In this document: positions 33,246-47,249 of the stretch, piece after piece | Layout: every line of letters starts with the position of its first letter | Position numbering within the stretch: position 1 is the first letter of the stretch | NCBI GenBank assembly: GCA_934045905.1 | Contig: OW203764.1 | Coordinates: 30,607,629-30,671,628 of the forward strand | Reading direction: 5' to 3' | Length of the DNA: 64,000 nucleotides | Origin: Leuctra nigra | Lineage: Eukaryota; Arthropoda; Insecta; Plecoptera; Leuctridae | The notes under the pieces: generated by a model | Databases searched by the model: none | What the model was told of the DNA's origin: nothing | Seen by the model: the letters and a program-made list of their open reading frames with translations, nothing else | Position numbers and translations under genes: made by a program

Positions 33246-34413
33246 CATTGAGAAAGCGTTGTTCTTTGTTATAGGTAGTAATTAATTGGTTTCATTAATT
33301 TAAAAGTTTCTGTTCTTTTTGGATGCAGTCTTCAGTTTGATGAACATACAGCTGGATTTATTAAACATAATTTTTTACAGTAGGTCATTTCTTCCAGCTA
33401 TAAAACAGGAGTCATTGTTGTTATGTTATAAATAAATGATTCATAGAGAAATAGGAATATTTTCAGACCTGAAGACCATTTTTAATTTGAACAGCATTAT
33501 TGCAATGTTTATTCTTTTACGTATAATCTTAACAGTAGGTAATTTAATTTTAGAGTCGAGTCCAATCAAGAAAGCACTTGTGAATCGATGTTTTAAGTTT
33601 TATACAGCAATGGTACCTACCTGTAAATTAATTTGAAATACACACATGTTGCCTATATATATGAAGGATTTGTTTGTTCACACATGTTTCCTCATCTCCT
33701 CAGCACATTTTTCCTCTTTTCCTCCAACCATTTGCAGATTGATATTTAACATGAATAAAATAGTAGTTAGGCGTTTCCAAAAAGATATATTTCTTTTGGA
33801 TTTATTTTGATGGTCGGTTTGTTTTGTAATATGGATGCTACTTCTAAGGATATTTATTGGTTAAGGATAATAAAATGAACAATGCAATAAGTTTTCAGTT
33901 TAGCAATGGCATAAGTAATTTATTGGATGACTCAATCTATTTCTTGCGTAAAACTGCAGCTGATTTTAGAAAATGCAGTGCTTGTTTCTTGTTCTGCGGT
34001 TGATAAATCTTTCACCATAAAATATTCATTTACAACATAATATTTCACCAAAGTTGTTTTGCACTCGCAGTGCCAAAAATAATCTCTTTGAATCAATCTT
34101 GTTCAAGGACACGTTTTGTAACCAACTTGTAAATCACTTCAGTCAATGAAATATAATACCAGGCAATACTTGATTGACCCTGCATTCTCAGTGAGGTAAT
34201 AGGTACTAGGTATTATCAATGCAGAGGAACTAAGCAGTTAGCTGAACAAAGCACTGATATTGGATAATATAATGCATTCAATTATGATAGTGTTGGTTTG
34301 GCAACAAAATGCTGTGGTTTTCCCACTCTAGATATTCATTTAAAAAAAATATATATCTTGAAAAGCATAATAGAAGCTCCATTTATAAAGCTTTAGATAT
34401 TATTCAAGACTAG
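33246..34413. other. POLR1F 3' flank
   Basis: AATAAA at 33430-33435, about 185 bp after the stop, is a likely poly(A) signal. Nothing else recognisable is present up to the MITE. Confidence 0.55.
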
Positions 34414-34627
34414 GTACACTCGACAATTCATAAAACGGTATTTGAAAGAAATGGATTGTCTGAAAAAATGTGATGGCATCATCTGATGAAGTCTATACTT
34501 ACTCGTCATCTACCTCTAGTAGGTGAGCTCTGATTTCATTGATAATAACAAGGATTGATTGTCAAGGAACATGACCAGCAGCCAATCTGTTTCGTTCAAA
34601 TACCGTTTTATGAATTATCGAGTGTAC
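34414..34627. mobile_element. MITE family M copy 2
   Basis: Inverted ends GTACACTCGACAATTCATAA and TTATGAATTATCGAGTGTAC. The interior has TCATTGATAATAACAAGGAT and GACCAGCAGCCAATCTG, shared with copies at 16040, 47546 and 60841. A TA target duplication fits. Confidence 0.8.
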
Positions 34628-35125
34628 ATTAAGATATCTTCCAGTTTTTTTTAAACTGAAAATTAATAAACGGCTATAAATTCGGAGACTGTTAAGTGTT
34701 TTGCTGTTTTCTATTTGTACGATGGTACATATTCTTATTACTTGTTTTTCTGCCCGCTTGAAGCTCTAACAAACACATGATTAGGTACCTATTGATTTCG
34801 ATAATCAAATATTTCAGTTATAAGAAAATGTCAAAATGAATGTGTTTTTGAGATAGTACCTACTTATATTAATTGATTGAATGCTCTTGACTTGACAAAT
34901 GATAATCAATAAGAAAATCTTTCTGTAAAACTATAGTTACCTACATGAACACTTCATTAAGGAAAAATATTTATATGGAAACAATTTTGTAGAAATTAAT
35001 TCTTCGACAGTGTTTGACTTAGTAATATATAAAAATATGTATATTAGGTATGAATGCCAAAACTGGCAGGCCCGATGTATACACTGAACTTGCATGTAAC
35101 ATCAAGAATCATGCAGAAAGAGAGC

Positions 35126-38100
35126 TTAGCTGTTCTTCTCGTTTACTTTAACGATGACAGTCTTCACTTCCGTGTAATTGTGCAGACCGTATTCTCCGAG
35201 TTCGCGGCCATTGCCAGACATCTTGAATCCACCGAACGGAGCTTGAGCCCCGAGGACATTGTAACAGTTCACCCTGGAACCAGACAATATTTCATTTGTA
35301 CCTGAAATTCCAGACGCCAACAAAATATTCTAGCAGCCATATATTACAATTTAGAATGTTGCGTTTATTAAGGGAGTGAAAGATGTGAAGCTCGATTTAC
35401 TCTCCGAGGGATGGTAGGACTAGGCCCTACAGAAAATCAAGAAAATCATTTAAAATTGTTTGAATATTTCAGTTAAAAATATCAGTGAACGTTCAAGCTG
35501 GATAAGGTTGAGGACTATTGATTCAGTCATTATGAAGACATTTTGTGTGTAAAGGATTCAGTAATTTTTCATCCAGCAAATTAATTTTGACAGATTCCCA
35601 AGATGAAGGAAGAGAATCCCAAACTGAGGGTGACAACCCTCAATTCATTGGAAACAATGTGGGATTTGGCAGTCAATATTCATATCATAGATCATCAAGT
35701 AAAAAAGTGATGTTTCTTCTCTTTCAGTATGATATATAAATGGCCATAGAATATCATATTTAAAAAATTATCTGTGTACACTTGTTGAAGCACCTGGATC
35801 TGGCAGTAGAAAGTCAGACACGACACATCCACCTCGAACATTGGATGTAGCCGAGCAGTAACAAACCTCTATCTCGTCAAATAAAGAAGTTTGTCACATC
35901 GGTCTTATAATAAGCTGAAAATTTGCACAAATGTTCTTCGCACCCTAACACATCCACCATTCAAAAAAAAACAAAAAAAAAACACCGGAAGCCACCCCAA
36001 AAAAATAAAAAAAAAAAATTATGGACGGCCAGAGAACCCGGCCATTTCAAACATACAATGCGTTATCCACGAAAGTAATTGGAATAAAATTATGAAAAAA
36101 ATACAGTACACCAAAAACATATTGGCGAAGACATTGGTGCAGATGTCATTGGCCAAAATCATTTTGTTTTGATTGTATGCATTTTTGAACACATTTTTGA
36201 ACTGCAATTTTTTTGACCGCACTTATTTTGTATTTTAATCGTTTGAGAAACATTTCTCGCGATGACCTATTATTTATTTGGGTGGAAAATGAAGAGTATA
36301 TATCCATGAAGTTTTGTGATTTTTTTGAGATTTATTGGACGCGATCTTATTAGTGATATGGTATTTTTAGTTCGCGGGAGTTTTTTCTTGTCCCGCTGCG
36401 CCTGACCTGGCAACACACTGCGCTAGTAGTACGTACGCGTTAGGTTTGGAAGGTTCGAAGCCATAACCACTCGACACATTTTATAGTCTGTCATAATAAA
36501 CTTAACGATTCAGCTTTTAGAATAAACAGTTGCATCATTAAAAATAAGTCGGTCTCCGATGTTACCCGAACTTTCATTGTATCATCTGATCGTTGTTGTG
36601 CAGCGTCTATAATGCGTTGTTTAAGTGAAGTTGGATTCATATTTACAAGTGAAAATTTGCGGCCAGTCTTCTGCTTGTCCTGAATTTAATTGCAGATAAA
36701 ACAATGCATGTTCCATTTAAAGGGTGATTGTGTCTGTCCTCGACAATCGTTTGAGGGGAGGTGGTGTTGGTGTTTCTCTGTCTGCACTTTCTTCAAGCTT
36801 TCTTTTGGTGGCGTATTCGAGTTGTCTTTTGTTTGTGTATAACAATTTACATGTTCCATGAAATTTAAATGGAAAATCCTCTGGTTTTCTCTTTCTGTAT
36901 GGTAAAAGTTAGGCGACCACATCATCATCCCGGACCGTACAAGCTTTGATGAGAGACAGCAGTCCCCTTTTTGTGATTTTAACTATCGTGTCATTTTTAG
37001 TCAATTTCATATTACAAAATACACATGAATCGTGGTTGGTGGTTTGTTCCTCGATTAGTTCTAAACAAATATCTCTGATTTATCTGATGATGTTGATGGT
37101 TTATTCAGATGTGTGACTTTACCATCTTCTTTCTCTATATTTGAGAAAAGATTCAATCAGTCACGTATGAGTAGTACAATTGAACAGCTTATAAAAATGT
37201 GTAGGTATTTTAACTTACCCATTATTGTTCACGAATGTGACTGTGATTCTCACCCACACATTTAATATTGAATATAATAAAATATAGAATTGTTAGATGA
37301 TAGGAAACAAATTATAAGCAAATAGCTATACACTATATGCACTATAGCACACTATAGATATACACTATACGCAAAACAATTTCACTGCACTTTGAAAACT
37401 GAGCAAACGGAAATGCACATCATTCCTCCAGGAGTTCTGAACTGAAAGCATTATCCTGTAACACAACATACCGCAGGACAGTGGGAACTTGATATTTAAA
37501 GTCTTTTTCCAAATTTATCAACTTGTCAATTTTAATCACTACACGTGTTTAACTTCAGTTTTGGTCTTTTGAAGTAATAGTGAAGTTTAAAAGCCATGTC
37601 CTGCGGCAATGAAGAGTCAAATAAATCAGATTCGGTGCTTGTTAGTTCTAAACGTATAAAATGTAATGTCTTTCTTGGGGGTCAGATCTAAGGGTAGACC
37701 ATCTGGTCAATGTCAAAGGTCAAGAGTTGAGGGTGGAATGTAAAAATCTAAATATTTGAGGGTGGTTTCAAGTTAACTTGAAGCCAAACACTGCATCTGA
37801 TTCTGGAAGAGCTCATACCATTGGCCTGTGTCAACCAATCATAAATACCGTATTAACTCGTGTATAAGACGCAATTATATGTCAATATTTTGATTCTGAA
37901 AACAGCCCTGCGTCTTATACACGCATACCAAGCTTTTTTCCCAGTAAATCCAAGGTGGATGTTTGTAAACAGAGCTGTGGTAGACTGCCACATGTTGTCT
38001 ATCTCTGCCTTTCCCTCTCACTCTGTCTGGCCTACTCACACTGTGTAGACACAACATTATTAACATATTACATGTGTGCAATAAAATGTTTTCCCTTACA

Positions 38101-41100
38101 TTTAGATCAGGAGACAAAATATATGTTTACATCTGAAAAACATTGCTCTGACAGGCATGAAATAGACTAAACACTGTTGAATGGCGATCTAAATGGAAGG
38201 GGAGGAGGGGGGTTGGGTTTGTTTTGGAATGCAGAGGAAAGGCAGGTGCGTGCTTGTTAGAGCAAACAACAGCTGCTGGGAAGAGACTCCCCTCCCCCCT
38301 TTCTCAGAAGCAGGAAATTGCTGTTTGTTTACAACAAGTTGGTAGTGATTTTCATTCAAATAGCTCAGTTAGCTGGAAAACCAACATTTAGATGGATATC
38401 ATGTTTACAAACACACACTGTTTTTCATCATTTACTGCGTCTTATACACGCATGCTAAGTGTTTTCTTAAAATAGACTTCTCAAAACAAGGGTGCGTCTT
38501 ATACACGAGTTAATACGGTAGTTTTATATAATTTTTAAGAATTGTGAGAAACATGATAGGTTTTTAGAGAGTAAAGAGAACATAAGAAATCGGACTGTGG
38601 AAATAAGTAACAACTATAGTCAAGTGTGAGTGCTATACGCTAACTGATATTTCATAGTTAGTTGTTGAGTGTAATTGTGAAAGGAGATAGTGAAAAGTTG
38701 GCCCTATAGTTGTCCTAAGTGAAACCGCCCTCCCCTGCAGTTGACAACAAACATTGGATTACACAACTGACAATATCAACATCAGCAACACATACCGGTA
38801 TCGTAATACAATAATAAATGAGTGTCATTGCCTCGAAAACCTCTTAAACGAATCATAAAAATTATTTACGCATCGCTATATGAGCTCACATCTCACATTT
38901 CATACATAAATAGTTTCTTATTTTACATCTCTAAAAATAATTGAAAACGAAACACGAAGTTTGTTGTTTACAGTGTGAATGTTTTCGAACATAATGTTAC
39001 CGATGTTATACTACACCAGAGTAAAAGTTATCAATTATAATGTAATTTGTATTGCGAACCTTCCAAACCTAACGCGTACTACTAGCGCAGTGTGTTGCCA
39101 GGTCAGGCGCAGCGGGACAAGAAAAACTTCCGCGAACTAAAAATACCATTTCACTAATAAGACCGCGTCCAATAAATCTCAAAAAATTCACAAAACTTCA
39201 TGGATATATACTCTTCATTTTCCACCCAAATAAATAATAGGTCATCGCGAGAAATGTTTCTCAAACGATTAAAATACAAAATAAGTACGGTCAAAAAAAT
39301 TGCAGTTCAAAAATGTGTTCAAAAATGCATACAATCAAAACAAAAAGATTTTGACCAATGACATCTGCACCAATGTCTTCGCCAATATGTTTTTGGTGTA
39401 TTGTATTTTTTTCATAATTTTATTCCAATTACTTTCGTGGATAACGCATTGTATGTTTGAAATGGCCAAGTTCCCTGGACGTCCATAATTTTTTGTTTTT
39501 ATTTTTTGGGGTGGCTTCCGGTAAAGTTTTTTTGTTTTTTTTTTGAATGGTGGATGTGTTAGGGTGCGAAGAACATTTGTGCAAATTTTCAGCTTATTAT
39601 AAGACCGATGTGACAAATGTCTAATTTTAATTCTATTACTGCACGGCTAATGTGAGTGTGACCTTGGTTAAGAACCCATCTCTATAATATTGTATAACAA
39701 AATAACATCATCGCGCATGTGCGGCCTTGAACAATTGAACATAAAAATCCAATTGTATCGAATGCGTCGTGTGTTCTGACTGGTCAGGGTCAGGATTCCA
39801 GCAATGAGACTCACCATACAGTTCCAGCCCGCAACCCCTGAACCAGATGCATGGCCTTGTCGATGTTCTGTGTGAAGACGGCAGCAGCCAGGCCGTAGTC
39901 TGTCTTGTTGGCTCTCTCCAGCAGCTCATCGGTCTTCTTGAAACGAAGGATTTGCTGCACCGGGCCGAAGATCTATTCCCATGTACAAACACACGAGACA
40001 TTTTACTCACAGATAAGTGATACTTGGTTGAGATCCACTTCTACTTACAATGTAATGTACTGATAACATGAGATAAAGTACCCTTTTGACATCTAGAAGA
40101 TAGTGCTCATTTATTGTTGCCAGTGACCACAGATTTTTCCTTCTCAGCTGACATTTAAGGGAAGGGAAACTGGACGACCTTAGATGTAGATTGACACACC
40201 AGTGAGATATGAGCACATCTCTATTTCATTTAGCATAATAATTGGTATCCGACATCCGTACTACATTTGGAGGACGCAGTGTAAGAAATCCCCAAGTCCG
40301 TTTTCGTAGAACGTAGAGAAATTTGATATTGAACATTGATTACATTTATGGAGACATGGAGAACTCAAAGTTATGCATTGTGAATAATTGACTAGGTAAC
40401 CTAGGGAGTTTTTAAAATTTTGAAATAAGTTCCATTAAAAAGAGCATAGCTACCTATTTGAATTACGTAGTGGAAATTGCTTTTAAAATCAAAATGGCCA
40501 AAATGTGACTTATTTATATTGTTTACACTGGGCCCACTAAGTATATAGCGGAGAATAATTTTCCCTTGGGTTTGTGTATATTTGTGTGTGTTAAAATAGA
40601 GGAAATCACCTCATCTGTTGCGATGGTCATGTCGTCCTTGACATCGGCGAATACTGTCGGCTTGATGAAATACCCCTTGTCTCCGTGCCGCTCTCCGCCA
40701 GCCACCAACTTGGCTCCTTGCTTCTTCCCGGACTCGATCATGCCCAGGATCTTGTTGAACTGCTCAGAGTCAACCTGTTGGCAACATTAAGTCAAATTAA
40801 GTGCTCGTTCAAATAAATAACATTGATACAAAACAAATTGTATTTGCAAAGTGAAGTTGGAAAATTGATATTATGGAGTAATGAACGGATAATATAAGGT
40901 CGGTGACAGGCAAAGATGAACCCTGTTTAGCATTGCCAGGTATAGGGCGGCCCATGCTATCGCGGGTTCATCTTTGCCTGTCACCGACCATAGGTAGTTT
41001 CACGGGGAGTCAACAGCGAGGCTATTTTACGCAATTCATCAATTACAGTTTTAGTTTACAGGAGGTCATGGAAGGGGTCAATCCAGTGGGCACCAGACCG

Positions 41101-44100
41101 AGGGTGTTGCACCGCTTATAGGAATGCTAATCCAGAATGGGAATGGACTGAAGGGTGGATGAGTTTACTCAGGAAGGACAAACCTTGATCCAGTGGAAAT
41201 GACTGGTTTGAGTAGGAATGATGACTGGAATGAGGACATGGGTCTGGAGGGCAAGGCCCAGTTGTTGCCAATGGAGGAGGCGAAGGGAGCAGGTATCCAG
41301 AACAGGTATCTGGATCAAACCTGTTGACTCTATCTATACCTTGTCTGTGGTCTCACCACTAGCCTGATTGGATGGGAAACCTTTACTCAGGAGCATCTCA
41401 TATACCATCCAAAAATAAATAGGAATATCCTCCACACCAGTACTGAAAAGTAGGTCTAGATAATAATTATTAAATATCAGGTATTTCCAGCACTAGCAAT
41501 TAACAAGTGTTCCTGCAGGCATTGTCCTTGGTTCCTTATTCAATACATTATTTGTTTCAAATGTATTATAATACCTGGGGTCCAGATTCGTTCTTGAAGT
41601 CAAACGGATTTCCGACGGTACGATTCTTGGCTCGAGTAGCACTCTTCTCAACGAATTCATCGTAGATGCTGTCTTCAACAAAAGTACGCGATCCAGCACA
41701 GCAGCACTGGCCCTGAAATGTTTCATTCAACGATCAACTAGATATCTAAGTCTCGGAGATCTCGCACTCTGCTCCAAGGAGGCTAAGTCCACATTCTACT
41801 CCTTATAAAAACATTTTAATGGATGGGAATATTTTAGTATTTGCCACTGAATTTGTACATAATTTGACAACATTACCTAATAGTAATAAAAATAGAATAG
41901 GTACTATCATTTTTCCTACCTCAAATATTGTATTGATGCCATAAAGACAATATTGCTTCCACAACACGTGACAATTTTAAGAAACTATAACGCAGGTACA
42001 CAGATGTGAATGCTTACCATGTTGAAGAACAGACCGAAGTGAGCTTGCTCAACAGCGTAATCAAGATTAGCATCAGCAAGAACGATGTTCGGGGACTTGC
42101 CACCGAGTTCCAACGTCACGCGTTTCAAGTTGCTCTTCCCCGCGCCTTCCTGGACCAGTCGACCCACCTGAGAAGCAACCAGACTGTGAATATCTCATCA
42201 TGCTAGACTTTGGTATGTTCAAGACTGTTAACTGTGGTTTTGTCTTGGAAGGGTAGGTATTTACAACAAAGTGTAGGTATCAAAAAGTAGACAAAAAAAT
42301 ATACTTTTTTTGTGATTTTTGAGTGATATTTTGGATTTTTTAACCTTTAAATTTTTATTTATTTACTTGATTTTTTAGATTTTTTCTTGATTTTTAAAAT
42401 TTTATTTACATGCTTGATGGTTTGGATTTTTTTAATGATTTTGACGTGATTTATTTTTATGTTTTTTTTCTAGTTTTGCTGTAATCTTATTATTTATAAA
42501 TTTTTTTATTTTTATTTTTTTTAGGTATATTTTTTAAAAGTGTACACTGATTTTTTGTTGTTGTTCAATCCTCGGTTTGCACCGTATTTTTTATTACAGG
42601 GCAACTTACGTCTGAACTCTCAACAGAATGCGTTGATCGTCAGTTGTTCTGTTAGGCCGAGAAAGACTACAATTGCAAGGTGAATGAGCAATATAGTCTT
42701 TCGCGGCCTAGCAGAACAACTGCGAGTGGTATCCATCCGGTGAGCGCTCAAACCTAAGTTGCCCCAACCGTAGTGTGCATGGGGAGTTAAAGTATTGTAT
42801 TATGAGTGTAGGAACCTCAGTAGATCCGGTGAACGCCACTTTATCCACATCTCGATGCTGCACAAGAGCTGCGCCAGCGCTTCCGAACCCGGGGACAATG
42901 TTGACCACGCCGGGAGGGAAGCCAGCCTCCTTGATCAGCTGAGCCACGTAGAGCGCGGTCAGAGGAGTCTGCTCAGCAGGTTTCAACACTACGGTGTTAC
43001 CTGAAACAACAAGCCATCGGGATGGTAATTTACAAACGAGGACCCACATTACTCTATATAATGCAAGGCCATGTTTTCAGTTAATCACAACTCCAGTGAT
43101 AGTAATGCTGTGATAAGAATTGAGACCAACAACAAGTTGACTCAGCAATGCCAGTAGAAAAGTAGGGTTGTTCGAACTCAAAACTAAATGATAAAAAATA
43201 ATAAATGATAAAGTAATTGGTTACTAATTAATTAATTACCAATAGAGCTAATTAGAAGAGTACCATTTGAGGAATTGTTGTCGATTTCATTACCATTTTA
43301 GTAATTACTAAATACCATTTCTTTCATATCATTACTGATACTCAACTCAATTGAAAACAATATCTTGAAAACTCTCAGTGATAAGACGGCAATTGTATTG
43401 TTCCATTTCGAATCTCGTACTTGCTAAAAAAAGAGCAATACCATAAGAGATGTGTAGGTACTACCTGTGGCCAGGGCTGGTCCAAGTTTCCAAGCCAGCA
43501 TAAGCAACGGAAAGTTCCAGGGAATGATTTGTCCACAGACTCCAACTGGCTCGTGTCGAGTGTAGGAGAAGTATGGTCCATCGAGAGGAATCTGCAATCA
43601 ACAAACCACTTAGGAATACCCCCAATTGATCAGGCTATAGAAGAAGAACTTCTATTATGTTTTATCTTACTGTTTTTCCATGGTTCTTATCAGCCCAGCC
43701 GGCATAGTAGCGTAGAACTTTAGCAGAGGCTGGCACATCAAAGCCGACTGAAGTTGCGTACGGCTTTCCATTATCCAATGTTTCTAGACTCTTCAGGAGA
43801 GGAAGTGATAATTTCCATTAAGATATTTAAAATAATTGATTGAATCAATTGTCACTTCTTCATTACTTACGGCCAGATACTGCTGATCTCGGTCGATCAG
43901 GTCTGCCAACTTGTGCAAGAGATTGCCTCGTTGCGAAGCATCGATTGTACGCCACGGACTACCCAAGCGAAAAGCCTCACTGGCTGCTTTCACAGCCAAA
44001 TTAACATCAGCCTGTAGTGACAACAAAAATGTAATTCTCTGCAGAAAACTTATGCTAGGGGAGAGATAAGGCCCAATGCATAATTGACTGATGGTCGATT

Positions 44101-44721
44101 GGAATCCCTGTTGAAATAATATAACATTGATGGCCCATCCGTCCCGGCAAATACGCACAGACTTGTTGATTTTCTAATATTCAACAATTACCTCTGTCAA
44201 TCCATTTTATAAATTGTGCTTGACCTTGGATCTTTAGGGTGCAAGCCGAATTTCTGCCGGGGAGGGGCAAGCAACACCTTGTGCCCCTCCCCCCCCCCCC
44301 CTTCTGGCACCCATGTCTTCCGAGGTATTTCTCGCTTTATGCACCCTCAAAGCTACGTAGTATAGGGAAGTCTATCTGGGTATGGATCGAATTGCTCATT
44401 AACTTACAGCATCTCCTTGTGCCACCTCAGCGATCACCTCACCATTAGACGGATTAATCGTTTCGAACGTTTTTCCGGAAGCAGACTTGTGCCATTCATT
44501 GTTGATAAATACCTGTTGAAAGAAAACAATTTTACTTGATGTTGACTTACTTGTGACGCTTCATTCAACTTTCAATCCTCCTACTCCCAAGTATTTGAAG
44601 AACAAGTAATTCTTACCCCAGTGTAACATATTTCGGGGCTAATGTTCGGAGCCGGCAAAGCCGCTGTGGAAAACAATGCTTTTTGCACTGAGCGAGATGA
44701 TTTCAACACCACATTAAACAT
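35126..44721 (-). CDS. ALDH2: Mitochondrial aldehyde dehydrogenase (ALDH2 type), 11 exons, 513 aa
   Basis: NAD-dependent oxidation of aldehydes to acids, probably in the mitochondrial matrix. Exons: 44721-44617, 44512-44408, 44011-43871, 43790-43671, 43591-43465, 43000-42816, 42167-42018, 41712-41575, 40774-40610, 39972-39815, 35273-35126; all phases agree and the stop is at 35126-35128. The N-terminus [20 protein letters not shown] is a basic, Ser-rich presequence. Catalytic and binding motifs: [48 protein letters not shown] (general base Glu), [11 protein letters not shown] (catalytic Cys), EIFGPV and [18 protein letters not shown]. The C-terminus is VNEKNS. Length is close to human ALDH2 (517 aa). 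ALDH1-like cytosolic paralogues lack a presequence, so ALDH2 is preferred. Confidence 0.95.
35890..39617. mobile_element. 3.7-kb element with ~565-bp terminal inverted repeats in ALDH2 intron 10
   Basis: Arms 35890-36455 and 39052-39617 are inverted copies from TTTGTCACATCGGTC to about CGCGTTAGGTTTGGAAGG, over 90% alike by eye. The 2.6-kb core has no long ORF. A minus-strand 80-codon stretch (36928-36686) ends [11 protein letters not shown], possibly a decayed cysteine-pair motif of a transposon protein. A second TIR element is nested at 37846-38520. No clear target duplication. Confidence 0.8.
37846..38520. mobile_element. Nested TIR element (mariner-like TA duplication)
   Basis: Ends read TACCGTATTAACTCGTGTAT (AAGACGCA) and, inverted, TGCGTCTTATACACGAGTTA (ATACGGTA). 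A second pair of GCGTCTTATACACGCAT motifs lies just inside each end. TA on both sides. No coding potential. Confidence 0.75.
40898..40989. repeat. Perfect 26-bp inverted repeat hairpin in ALDH2 intron
   Basis: Arm 40898-40923 (GGTCGGTGACAGGCAAAGAT GAACCC) and its exact complement at 40964-40989 flank a 40-nt loop. It could be a tiny MITE or a hairpin RNA source. Confidence 0.75.
42599..42762. repeat. Foldback hairpin in ALDH2 intron
   Basis: The inner stem CAGTTGTTCTG(T)TAGGCCG AGAAAGACTA (42641 on) pairs with TAGTCTTTCGCGGCCTAGCAGAACAACTG-type sequence ending 42722, with a few mismatches. Outer bases GGCAACTTA and TAAGTTGCC also pair. More like a small MITE than a miRNA. Confidence 0.55.
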
Positions 44722-47107
44722 GTTTGATTGACAGTAGTATTTCGAAGATAATGATAACGACGCTGTTTTCTCCGCCTACCGGCTAGACTACCTTGTTACT
44801 AAGCGACAGGATGGCGATGGTCTGGTGACCTTCACATATAAATAGGTGTAGCCTTGATAAACAAATAATCAGTATTCTGCAGTGTGATATATGTAATGAG
44901 ACTTATCAACCGGTTCGGCCAGGTTTAGATCTAAAATCAACTGTACGCGATGCCGTGATCGACGAAAGATCAAATTGATAATGTAAACAATATCTTCTTG
45001 GTTATGGCGGCCGTCTGTCAGTGTCACCTCGTAAACACTTGTTTTTACTAGCAACACGTGTTTCCTTCTTTCCAACCAATCTGTGAGCCGATAAATTTAG
45101 GCGGTGAATTTGAGTGACTAACGTTGAAACATAAATATTTTGAAATGAAATTCCTAACTAAAACGTGAACCGACTATGTGCAGTCTCGTTAGGTAACTAT
45201 GTAAAAAGAACGGACACGTCAAAGTAGGTCCCAGATATCATACCTGCTATTATTTACATGTTATTTTTATTTATGATATGATAACAGAATCACCGACATC
45301 TGAAGGCCATGCGACCTCAACCAGCATTATTTGATGTCCCATCCATATAACATTCTCTGCAATAAAACTTGTTTATTTTTAGATACACTCCCACTCCAAG
45401 CGATGTACGTTTCTGATGGTAGGAAAAAATAAATTATGCTCGAAACTTGGGTTCTATCTTCTACTCCAGTTAATACTATTTTTAGCATGAAATTCTGATC
45501 ACGCAGTGAAATGTTTTTCTCGCTATTCAGAATATAGAAAATGTCTGAATGCCTCACAAAAACATGTCAGTAGGTACCTTGGTATAACAATTAAATTGTT
45601 GTGTTTACTCTTTCAAGCCAAAAAATGCCCAGACGGAATAAATTAGTAGGTAAACTTAGCAAAAAATAAAAAATCGTTGGAAAAATTTGAATGCATGCTG
45701 GGCTGATGCTGGTCAGGTTCTTGTCATTATGCTAGTCTATTATAAATGAAAGAGCCGAGGAGATCACACAGACTGCTGATGGTGCGATCGATCTACAAAA
45801 CCTGGAGGGCTGATAGCTGGCGGTCTAACTTCTAGTATAATGTTTCGTATTGCCGTCGTCAGTGTAAATCTACGTATTTTGAATCTACGTATTTGTTTTG
45901 TAGAGGCCCAGCTCCGAGATGCGTTGAGGCAGATTGTAGTCCCAGGGTTGTGAATTTTAACATTTTGGCTGTTGACGTAGGTATACTCTAGAATAGTGGG
46001 ACTATAAACAGTAAACACGTTCTGTATCCGTTGAAAGTCAAGTATTGCATACAAATTAATGCTGTGTGAGAGTTGCGGGTCTCTAGACCTTGGAGGAAAC
46101 CATGTAAACTCACATTCTCAGTCATTTGCATTCCACGTGAGGTTGCTGTGGACAACTCTGTCTAGAGGTAAAACATTTTTTACTCTTGATGTTCTTGAGC
46201 GATTTAGTTGAAAATTAGTTAACTGATAAAATTGAGTGTCGAAATTGCAAAAATGCATTTGGGCTCATTTTTACTTTCTACCAATCGGGGTATTTTGCTC
46301 AAAAACTATTCTCGTTACCGCTATTATGGTATTGTAGTGTGTGTTCATTTGATCGGTGTGACCTGACCTGGGCAGTACGGGTGATTATTTTATGATAACA
46401 AAACACACAGAAAGGCAAACACAAAGAAAGTGCCAATAACGCTCTCCTCGCTCGGTTAAACTCTATAGATTACTTTTCGCAAAATTACCAACACATCTTC
46501 TCTGCCCACATTAAAAATGCAATTTTAAAGGCCCAAATTTTAATTTTAAATTGTAAAACTACAAAAAGCCATTTGAGTTTAACCATGCTCAAAATTACAC
46601 AATCTCATTGAATTTCAATTAGTGGTTGCATGGCTGAGGGTCTACCAATGCATACATTATTAATTATTATTAAAGCAGGAATACGTCTTTATTTTGTTTG
46701 ATCAACATAGCGAAATCAATTATCACGATTATTGTGCGAGCTCTCTTACATTTTGATCCATATAGTTTCTAAGTTGAGTAAATGGGACTTTGACAACGAC
46801 CTCTACATAGGCGCATTCAGCAGTATTAATATTGGAATAGCGTGATGATCATTTTGTGTGATAGAAGAATAATCATTATTCAAATATTTATCTTCTCCAT
46901 GCTGTTATGACGTTCCCGCGCTCGCTTTCACGTCAACATGAAACTTTCAAGGATGATGTTGAGAAAAAATATGTAGATCTTTTTACTGCACAAAGCAGTT
47001 TTGATGAACGCAATAATTTTGATAATATTTTTGATACGTATTACCAAAATGTAGAACGCCAATGAATCTTTATAGAATTATATAAACTTTACAATACCTA
47101 CCCATTA
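44722..47107. other. Upstream of ALDH2; no gene recognised
   Basis: AT-rich sequence holding the ALDH2 promoter region and, at about 45660-45800, a partial relative of MITE family M (GCTGGTCAGG and GACTGCTGATGGTGCGATC). Short open stretches here lack splice sites or familiar motifs. Confidence 0.5.
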
Positions 47108-47249
47108 CAGTATTGGAAATGTGTCTCGATCATCCCTACGCTTATACCATCCCGCCATACAACGGACCTCTGGTATACCACTTGACGATCTCCGTTGTAT
47201 GGCGGGATGGTATAAGCGTAGGAATGATCGAGACACATTTCCAATACTG
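47108..47249. mobile_element. 142-bp near-perfect hairpin MITE with TA duplication
   Basis: Arms of about 58 bp (CAGTATTGGAAATGTGTCTC to CCGCCATACAACGGA and complement) differ at one or two positions around a ~24-nt loop. It is flanked by TA on both sides (47106-47107, 47250-47251), as expected for Tc1/mariner-type MITEs. Confidence 0.85.

Noticed and set aside
44869..45075. 68-codon minus-strand frame upstream of ALDH2
   Set aside because: No homology recognised and no convincing promoter or splice signals.
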